This document shows positions 6,174 to 11,322 of a stretch of DNA of 11,322 nucleotides, in pieces (the first letter of the stretch is position 1; each line of letters starts with the position of its first letter). The notes below the pieces were generated by a model. The model made no database searches. It saw only the letters and a list, made by a program, of their open reading frames with translations, and was not told the origin of the DNA. The position numbers and the translations under genes are program-made. The stretch is from assembly GCA_045647745.1 (NCBI GenBank), contig JAZRMQ010000061.1, forward strand, positions 1 through 11,322, read 5' to 3'. This DNA is from HGM04593 sp045647745. Lineage in GTDB: Bacteria; Bacteroidota; Bacteroidia; Bacteroidales; Bacteroidaceae.

Positions 6174-7151
6174 CTACTCTACCGCATCGGCATATTTGTG
6201 AGCGAAAATGTGTTGTTTGGGATGCTTGCCGTGCAGAGAATAATAGATGAAGCCGTTGCCGCGAGGAGCGGTGGCAATTTTCCCCGATTTTATAAGCTCG
6301 TCGAGCACATCGGGCAGCCCTTGATAGGATTCGGTATTGAGTGCAGTGTGGCCATCGAGTCTTGTGAGTTCAAATGCCGTCGCAATCTCCACCGGATAGG
6401 CCGAGCCATAGGACTCCATAAAGCGCAGCACATTTTCCGGAGTAAACTCCTCGCGCCCGTCGGCAATGGGCTTTACATTGCCAAACGACAACTGCTCAAT
6501 GCAGTTGCGCACTACATCAAAGGTTGAATAACCACGCAGCATCATCTCCTCGCCGCGATAGGTTACCAGATAGGAGGGAAAAGAGTTTGTCTCGTAGCTG
6601 CGACAGAAGGACTTGCCCTCGTCGTAGAGTTTCTTCACCACATCGCTGGCATATATATCGCGGAATTTATCGGGAACAAAGCCCACTACAGCCGACATAT
6701 CGACAAGAGTATCTACATCGCCGGTCACCATTGCATCGACAGCCGTAGCCTCTTGCAGACGGCGCAAATAGTGACGCACAACACCGGGCTGCACCTCGCC
6801 GGAGTAACGAGCCTCGTAGACCTTGGCGGCAAGATAGGCTAGATTTTGAGGGATTGTCGAGGGATACTCCTGCGAAAAAAGATGGAAGCCTTGCTCGCAA
6901 ACAGGCATTCCGTGCACAGCCGAGGCTTCGAGCCAATGGTCGTGAATTTTCCTGTTCGACAAAGCAATATCACCACCTATTGACAAACGGCGGTTGTTAT
7001 ATGTTTTAATATCCTCAATCATACCACCCATAACATAATCAAGTTCCACGCGGTTGCCATAATGATAGGCCAACGCTCTCCACACCGGCACACTACCCCA
7101 GCACCAAGTGCACACAGGGTCGGAAAAAACAGTAATTTTCATATTGCTCAT
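6174..7151 (-). CDS. DsbA-family thiol oxidoreductase with C-terminal extension
   Basis: Thioredoxin-fold protein of the DsbA/FrnE-like (putative protein-disulfide isomerase) group. The N-terminal strand MKITVFSDPVCTWCWGS carries the CTWC redox pair (C14, C17). A helical insertion follows (about 60-185), and the second half of the fold includes SFPSYLV with the expected cis-proline at P192. No signal peptide is visible, so it is probably cytoplasmic, unlike periplasmic DsbA. The 325 residues exceed the roughly 210-235 usual for the fold: residues 238-306 form an extra segment whose pattern (ENVLRFMESYG, then PVEIATAFELT, then LPDVLDELIKSGKI and APRGNGFIYYS) looks like a winged helix-turn-helix; that is inference. 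Start is the ATG at 7151 or that at 7142, which would begin MKITVFSDP. It ends in a strong terminator and is probably transcribed alone. No convincing promoter was found upstream. Confidence 0.85.
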   Translation of the reverse strand: MSNMKITVFSDPVCTWCWGSVPVWRALAYHYGNRVELDYVMGGMIEDIKTYNNRRLSIGGDIALSNRKIHDHWLEASAVHGMPVCEQGFHLFSQEYPSTIPQNLAYLAAKVYEARYSGEVQPGVVRHYLRRLQEATAVDAMVTGDVDTLVDMSAVVGFVPDKFRDIYASDVVKKLYDEGKSFCRSYETNSFPSYLVTYRGEEMMLRGYSTFDVVRNCIEQLSFGNVKPIADGREEFTPENVLRFMESYGSAYPVEIATAFELTRLDGHTALNTESYQGLPDVLDELIKSGKIATAPRGNGFIYYSLHGKHPKQHIFAHKYADAVE

Positions 7152-7458
7152 AACTTTCTCTTTTAATGTATAAAATAAGGAACAAGCAAAAAAAGAGAAT
7201 GTTTAATAAAAGAGTGCACAGTTTTTTTATGTTATTCGCTGCAAAGCGAAAGATTTTCCCACACACCAGCTTGGTTCATTTTGGTTCTTCTTTCCTTGTT
7301 CAATTAATAGACTCACCCAAAAAGAGGACAATTTCCGAATGAAAAAGAGAATGCTTTGCATTATTTATGCAATATGTGCTCCACGGCATTAAAATGCCGT
7401 GGAGCACATATGTAATAAAACGCTAAATTAAACTCTGTTCCTTGTTATTATATATGTA
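7152..7458. other. Intergenic region between glyA and the DsbA-like gene
   Basis: This 307-nt gap holds the tandem hairpins behind glyA (7356-7411). Closer to the DsbA-like gene there is a small hairpin, TTCGCT (7235-7240) pairing with AGCGAA (7245-7250); read on the plus strand its loop is GCAA, a GNRA tetraloop. A heptamer TTGGTTC repeats at 7271-7277 and 7281-7287. A 15-codon minus-strand reading frame lies at 7232-7279 (see findings). No clear -33/-7 pair for the DsbA-like gene was seen, and no larger gene. Confidence 0.6.
7356..7411 (-). terminator. Tandem hairpins downstream of glyA
   Basis: A perfect 19-bp inverted repeat pairs 7372-7390 with 7393-7411, with only AA between the arms. 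Beside it a second hairpin, TTGCAT (7356-7361) with ATGCAA (7367-7372), shares its last base with the first. The long hairpin begins 47 nt after the glyA stop and has 11 G-C pairs. Neither strand has a U-run right after it, so it is not a textbook intrinsic terminator; it may protect the 3' end of glyA mRNA or stop transcription without a U-tract. It could also be a protein-binding palindrome. Confidence 0.6.
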
Positions 7459-8739
7459 TCAATAAGCAAACAATGGGAACTCCTCCATTGTCTCATTGAC
7501 CTTTGCACGAACAGCAGCTATCACCTTTTCATCTTCGGGGGCGCTGAGTACAGTCTCTATCATCTCGGCAATGAAAGGCATCATATCCTCTTTCACGCCA
7601 CGAGTGGTGATTGCCGGTGTACCAAGGCGAATACCCGATGTTTGGAAGGCGCTACGGGTGTCGAATGGGACCATATTTTTGTTGGCTGTGATATCTGCAG
7701 CAACGAGCGCTTTCTCGGCAACTTTACCGGTGAGGTCGGGGTATTTACCACGAAGGTCAACGAGCATAGAGTGATTATCTGTACCACCCGACACAATGCC
7801 GAAACCACGGTTCATAAGTTCCTGTGCCAGCACTGCTGCGTTCAGTTTCACCTGTGCCTGATACTCTTTAAACTCGGGCTGCAGAGCCTCGCCAAAAGCA
7901 ACAGCCTTGGCCGCGATGACGTGCTCCAACGGGCCTCCCTGAATACCGGGGAACACTGCCGAGTCGAGCAACTGCGACATCATCTTCACCTCGCCCTTTG
8001 GAGTGACCTTGCCCCAAGGGTTGGGGAAGTCCTTACCAAGAATTATCACACCGCCACGAGGACCACGCAGTGTCTTGTGGGTGGTAGATGTTACAATGTG
8101 AGCATATTTCACCGGATTATCGAGCAAGCCGGCTGCAATGAGGCCGGCAGGATGCGCCATATCAACCATAAGTATTGCGCCTACCTTGTCGGCAATCTCA
8201 CGCATACGCTTGTAATCCCACTCGCGAGAGTAGGCCGAACCTCCGCCGATAATCATCTTTGGTTTCTCACGCAACGCAGTCTCCTCCATCTTGTCATAAT
8301 CGACACGGCCTGTTTCGGGGTTAAGATTATACTCCACCGGGGTATATATCAAGCCAGAGGTGTTGACTGCTGAACCGTGTGAGAGGTGGCCGCCGTGAGC
8401 AAGGTTAAGGCCCATAAATTTATCGCCCGGGTTGAGCACTGCTAGAAAAACTGCGGCATTAGCCTGTGCTCCCGAGTGTGGCTGAACGTTCACCCACTCG
8501 GCATCGTAAAGTTCTTTCAGACGCTCGCGTGCAATCTCCTCAACAATGTCCACAACCTCGCAACCGCCATAATAACGCTTACCGGGGTAACCCTCGGCAT
8601 ATTTATTAGTGAGCACCGAGCCCATAGCTTGCATTACCTCGTTGCTTACAAAATTCTCCGAAGCAATCAACTCAATACCCTTCAGCTGACGACGATACTC
8701 GGTCTCTATAAGTTGAAAAATGTGTCTGTCGCGTTTCAT
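7459..8739 (-). CDS. glyA: Serine hydroxymethyltransferase
   Basis: Cytoplasmic PLP enzyme that converts serine and tetrahydrofolate to glycine and 5,10-methylene-tetrahydrofolate, the main source of one-carbon units for purine, thymidylate and methionine synthesis. From the ATG at 8739 the protein has 426 residues, the normal length. Landmarks are GIELIASENFVS (21-32), TNKYAEGYPGKRYYGG (44-59), HSGAQANAAV (88-97), VDMAH (192-196, D193 contacts the PLP ring), STTHKTLRGPRGG (218-230) with the Schiff-base lysine K222, and TSGIRLGTPA (367-376) with R371 for the substrate carboxylate. The frame is open six codons further up to a TTG at 8757, but MKRDRHIFQLIE at the ATG matches the usual Bacteroidales start. 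It is divergent from the GH20 gene with 129 nt between the two ATGs. Complete, with no odd residues. Confidence 0.98.
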   Translation of the reverse strand: MKRDRHIFQLIETEYRRQLKGIELIASENFVSNEVMQAMGSVLTNKYAEGYPGKRYYGGCEVVDIVEEIARERLKELYDAEWVNVQPHSGAQANAAVFLAVLNPGDKFMGLNLAHGGHLSHGSAVNTSGLIYTPVEYNLNPETGRVDYDKMEETALREKPKMIIGGGSAYSREWDYKRMREIADKVGAILMVDMAHPAGLIAAGLLDNPVKYAHIVTSTTHKTLRGPRGGVIILGKDFPNPWGKVTPKGEVKMMSQLLDSAVFPGIQGGPLEHVIAAKAVAFGEALQPEFKEYQAQVKLNAAVLAQELMNRGFGIVSGGTDNHSMLVDLRGKYPDLTGKVAEKALVAADITANKNMVPFDTRSAFQTSGIRLGTPAITTRGVKEDMMPFIAEMIETVLSAPEDEKVIAAVRAKVNETMEEFPLFAY

Positions 8740-8765
8740 AATAAATATAGTTTTCAATTAATTTT

Positions 8766-8775
8766 TGCGAAGATA
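8766..8775 (-). promoter_or_regulatory. Candidate -7 element of glyA
   Basis: TATCTTCGCA on the minus strand, 26 nt before the glyA ATG, fits the Bacteroidota -7 box TAnnTTTG with one change and is nearly identical to those before bcp and the nucleotidase. No TTTG sits at the -33 distance, where the sequence is A/T-rich. Confidence 0.45.
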
Positions 8776-8794
8776 ATCAAATTGCCAAAAAACT

Positions 8795-8826
8795 TTTTAA
8801 AATTAGCATAAAATTATATAAGTTTG
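8795..8826 (+). promoter_or_regulatory. Candidate promoter of the GH20 gene
   Basis: TTTT (8795-8798, compare -33 TTTG), 20 nt, then TAAGTTTG (8819-8826), an exact TAnnTTTG. The start of transcription would fall near 8833, giving a leader of about 35 nt before the ATG at 8869. The A/T-rich stretch is shared with the divergent glyA promoter. Confidence 0.5.
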
Positions 8827-8868
8827 TGGGGTAAATATACGAAAACACACAAATAAAAAGCTACATAT

Positions 8869-11193
8869 ATGAAAAAGACTCTTTTATCACTGTTTATCGC
8901 TTGTGGCCTATTGTCGTGCAACAAGGATAATACACCGCTGACTGCCGACTACAATGTAATTCCTCTGCCACAGGAGGTTAAAATGGAGCAAGGTGAGGGC
9001 TTTGAGCTGAATGGCAACACCGTAATTGCTTACAATGACAACGATGCAATGAAACGCAATGCCGAACTGCTTGCCGAGTACATAAAGGCCGGCACCGGGC
9101 TCAACCTTGAGATTGTAACTGCCCCAAACAGCAAGACAAACACCATTAACCTTGTCATTGACAATACCCCCGGCAACAAAGAGGCATACTCTATGAGTGT
9201 CACAAAAGAGAATATAGAGATTAGCTCATCATCACCGGCCGGAGTATTCTATGGCATACAGACACTGCGTAAATCGTTGCCCATAGCCACAACCGACAAA
9301 GTTGATATGCCCGCGGTAACAATTAACGACTACCCACGCTTTGCCTACCGCGGTGCCCATCTTGATGTTTCGCGCCACTTCTTTACAAAAGACTCAATAA
9401 AGCGTTTCATCGATATGTTGGCGATGCACAATATGAACCGCTTTCACTGGCACCTGACCGACGACCAAGGCTGGCGCATAGAGATTAAGAAATATCCCAA
9501 GCTGACAACTGTTGCTGCAGAGCGCGACGAGACTGTCATTGGACGCAACAGTGGCGAATATGATGGCAAACATTATGGCCCGTTCTTCTACACACAGGAG
9601 GATTGCCGCGAGATTATTGCATACGCCGCCGAGCGACACATTACCGTAATCCCCGAGATTGACCTGCCCGGACATATGCAAGCAGCACTAGCCGCATACC
9701 CCGAGTATGGTTGCACCGGCGGCCCTTACGAGGTGTGGAAGATGTGGGGTGTGTCGGACAATGTTCTTTGTGCCGGCAACGATGCTACATTAAAGTTCAT
9801 CGAAGATGTTCTTGACGAGGTTGTTAAGGTGTTCCCGTCGGAATATATTCACATTGGTGGTGACGAATGTCCAAAAACGCAATGGGAGCAGTGTCCAAAA
9901 TGTCAGGAGCGCATAAAGGCATTAGGCATCAAGGGTGATGATAAACACAGTGCCGAGATGTATCTGCAGAGCTTTGTCATCAACCACGCCGAGAAGTATC
10001 TAAACAGCAAGGGACGACAGATAATCGGCTGGGACGAAATTCTTGAGGGCGGGCTTGCCCCCAATGCAACCGTTCACTCTTGGCGAGGCATTGAAGGTGG
10101 CATTGAAGCAGCCAAGCAGGGACACGACTGCATAATGTCGCCCACAAGCTTTATGTATTTCGACTACTATCAAACAACCTACACCGACGACGAGCCTTTG
10201 GCTATTGGCGGTTACGTACCGGTGGAAAAGGTGTACAGCTTTGAGCCTATGCACGAGTCGTTGACAACCGAGGAGCAGAAACATATCATAGGCGTGCAGG
10301 CGAACCTATGGAGCGAGTATATCCACACATTCAGCCACGTTGAATATATGGAACTTCCCCGTATGGCAGCACTTTGCGAGGTGCAGTGGTGCGAGCCGCA
10401 GAAAAAGGATTTCAACAATTTCAAGCAGCGTTTGTCGCCACTGTTCAAGCTATATGAACTGAACAACTACAACTATGCCAAGCACATTCTTGATATTGAA
10501 CCGGAATTTGGCACCGACACCGAGCGTGGAGTTATAACGGCAACTCTGAAAGTTATTGACGACACTCCTATTTACTACACTCTCGACGGCAGCGAACCAA
10601 CAACAGCATCAACGCTTTACACTGCCCCATTAGAACTATCAAGCGCCTGCATTTTAAAGGCAAAGGGCATTGGTGCTCGTGGGGTTACAAGAACTTTGAC
10701 CGAGGAGATATTTTTCAACAAGGCGACAGCAAAGCCTATCACTCTGTTGCAACCCATTCACGAGAACTACACCTTCAAGGGTGGAATTACATTGGTCGAC
10801 GGATTAAAAGGCACACCTAACTACCGCACCGGCCGTTGGTTGGGATTTTGTGAGACCGACCTTGAGGCTGTTATTGACCTAAAGCAAGAAGAGGAGGTTT
10901 GTTGTGTTTCGTTCAACACAAGTGTCGACAAAGGCGATTGGGTGTTCGACCTTTTGGGAATAACAGTGTCGGTATCAAACGATGGCGAGAATTACGCAGT
11001 TGTCTTTGACAGCACATACCCCGACCTGACAGCCGAGGATGAGAATAAAATTTATGGCCACAAGGTTGAGTTTGAGCCCACCAAGGCTCGTTATATAAAG
11101 ATAAAAGCCTTATCGGACAGAGATATGCCGGCGTGGCACCCAGCAAGAGGCCTCCCTGCATTTATTTTCGTTGACGAGCTCGAGATTTATTGA
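8869..11193 (+). CDS. Beta-N-acetylhexosaminidase, GH20 lipoprotein
   Basis: Exported exo-glycosidase that removes terminal beta-linked GlcNAc or GalNAc from glycans by substrate-assisted catalysis. The first 16 residues are a lipoprotein signal peptide with lipobox LLSC, so C17 would be lipidated and the enzyme anchored to the outer membrane or periplasm. Order of parts in the 774 residues: GH20 N-terminal domain (about 28-150); catalytic barrel (about 156-510) with R161 in YRGAHLDVSRHF, HWHLTDDQGWR (194-203), the catalytic pair D332-E333 in HIGGDE, and aromatic pocket residues W388 (GWDE), W405 (HSW) and W481 (NLW); a chitobiase-like beta domain with YYTLDGSEPTTAS (569-581); and a C-terminal F5/8C-like (CBM32-type) carbohydrate-binding domain from about 626. 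This is a common Bacteroidales arrangement, often used on mucin or host N-glycans. It is transcribed alone, divergent from glyA; no susC/susD pair is in view. Confidence 0.97.
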   Translation: MKKTLLSLFIACGLLSCNKDNTPLTADYNVIPLPQEVKMEQGEGFELNGNTVIAYNDNDAMKRNAELLAEYIKAGTGLNLEIVTAPNSKTNTINLVIDNTPGNKEAYSMSVTKENIEISSSSPAGVFYGIQTLRKSLPIATTDKVDMPAVTINDYPRFAYRGAHLDVSRHFFTKDSIKRFIDMLAMHNMNRFHWHLTDDQGWRIEIKKYPKLTTVAAERDETVIGRNSGEYDGKHYGPFFYTQEDCREIIAYAAERHITVIPEIDLPGHMQAALAAYPEYGCTGGPYEVWKMWGVSDNVLCAGNDATLKFIEDVLDEVVKVFPSEYIHIGGDECPKTQWEQCPKCQERIKALGIKGDDKHSAEMYLQSFVINHAEKYLNSKGRQIIGWDEILEGGLAPNATVHSWRGIEGGIEAAKQGHDCIMSPTSFMYFDYYQTTYTDDEPLAIGGYVPVEKVYSFEPMHESLTTEEQKHIIGVQANLWSEYIHTFSHVEYMELPRMAALCEVQWCEPQKKDFNNFKQRLSPLFKLYELNNYNYAKHILDIEPEFGTDTERGVITATLKVIDDTPIYYTLDGSEPTTASTLYTAPLELSSACILKAKGIGARGVTRTLTEEIFFNKATAKPITLLQPIHENYTFKGGITLVDGLKGTPNYRTGRWLGFCETDLEAVIDLKQEEEVCCVSFNTSVDKGDWVFDLLGITVSVSNDGENYAVVFDSTYPDLTAEDENKIYGHKVEFEPTKARYIKIKALSDRDMPAWHPARGLPAFIFVDELEIY

Positions 11194-11211
11194 GAATCAG
11201 ACAGACAATAA

Positions 11212-11246
11212 AAAAACTTCGCCACCATTTGGGTGCGGGGGTTTTT
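11212..11246. terminator. Bidirectional terminator after the GH20 gene
   Basis: An A-run, a stem of about nine pairs with two T-G wobbles and a one-base bulge (CTTCGC-C-CACC region against GGTGCGGGG), a 5-nt loop and then GTTTTTATTT on the plus strand. The minus strand likewise ends in TTTTTTTATTG. It lies 18 nt after the GH20 stop and could serve genes arriving from both sides. Confidence 0.75.
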
Positions 11247-11262
11247 ATTTGGATATAACTTT

Positions 11263-11322
11263 TTAGTCTCTCACACGGGAGCCGCGTGCTTTAGGAAATA
11301 TCTTAGCCTCGCAACGGCGTAG
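11263..11322 (-). CDS. Possible 3' end of an unidentified gene (runs off right edge)
   Basis: From the right edge the minus-strand frame is open for 19 codons and ends in TAA at 11263, reading LRRCEAKIFPKARGSRVRD. The basic tail is not one I recognise. A stop only 17 nt before a terminator that also works on the minus strand fits a convergent gene, but 19 open codons can occur by chance, so the call is tentative. Confidence 0.3.
   Translation of the reverse strand, partial: LRRCEAKIFPKARGSRVRD

Noticed and set aside
5655..6527. A 290-codon open frame on the plus strand
   Set aside because: It lies antisense to bcp and part of the DsbA-like gene and runs straight through the terminator and promoter between them. 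Both opposing genes have intact catalytic motifs, and the frame's product shows no recognisable motif.
7642..8373. A 243-codon open frame on the plus strand
   Set aside because: Antisense to the highly conserved core of glyA; long antisense frames are common opposite strongly biased codons.
8740..8757. Six-codon N-terminal extension of GlyA from a TTG
   Set aside because: The ATG at 8739 fits the normal family start and sits 26 nt after the candidate -7 element; the TTG has no support.
1..11322. Search for mobile elements, CRISPR, tRNA/rRNA, defence or secretion loci
   Set aside because: No tandem spaced repeats, transposase or integrase motifs, tRNA cloverleaf or defence domains were seen. 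All complete genes belong to common families, and codon use looks even across the window by eye.

Overview
The window reads as a chromosomal housekeeping stretch from a member of the Bacteroidales (Bacteroidota). I infer this from three things. Genes lack Shine-Dalgarno sequences and have A/T-rich leaders. Several upstream regions carry the Bacteroidota -7 element TAnnTTTG or a close variant. The serine hydroxymethyltransferase reads, from memory, like Bacteroides/Parabacteroides GlyA nearly end to end. Genus cannot be fixed from this. I see no rRNA, tRNA, CRISPR array, insertion sequence, prophage or defence system.

Layout. Eight complete genes lie on the minus strand, and one large gene at the right lies on the plus strand. 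From left to right: a possible 5' fragment of a minus-strand gene at the left edge; tspO (TspO/MBR membrane protein); a cytosolic-type 5'-nucleotidase (PF06189); an EamA/DMT exporter; a SulP anion transporter with a STAS domain; an MscS-type mechanosensitive channel; the peroxiredoxin bcp; a DsbA-like thiol oxidoreductase with an unusual C-terminal extension; and glyA. Divergent from glyA is a secreted lipoprotein beta-N-acetylhexosaminidase (GH20). A possible 3' end of another minus-strand gene meets the GH20 terminator at the right edge.

Transcription units (inferred). SulP-EamA (12-nt gap) and bcp-mscS (25-nt gap, no hairpin between) look like two-gene operons. tspO, the nucleotidase, the DsbA-like gene, glyA and GH20 look like single-gene units. 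Hairpins with U-runs follow tspO, mscS, the DsbA-like gene and GH20, and a very long perfect hairpin follows glyA. Three putative promoters on the minus strand (nucleotidase, bcp, glyA) share an almost identical -7 element, TATnTTCGCA. The bcp promoter overlaps the terminator of the gene before it.

Function. The genes do not form one pathway. Two deal with thiol/peroxide chemistry (DsbA-like, bcp), three with membrane transport or osmotic relief (SulP, EamA, MscS), two with nucleotide and one-carbon metabolism (nucleotidase, GlyA), and one with glycan foraging (GH20). I found no convincing new multi-gene system. The most interesting points are the DsbA-like protein with a possible winged-helix tail, the terminator/promoter overlap before bcp, and the long palindrome after glyA.
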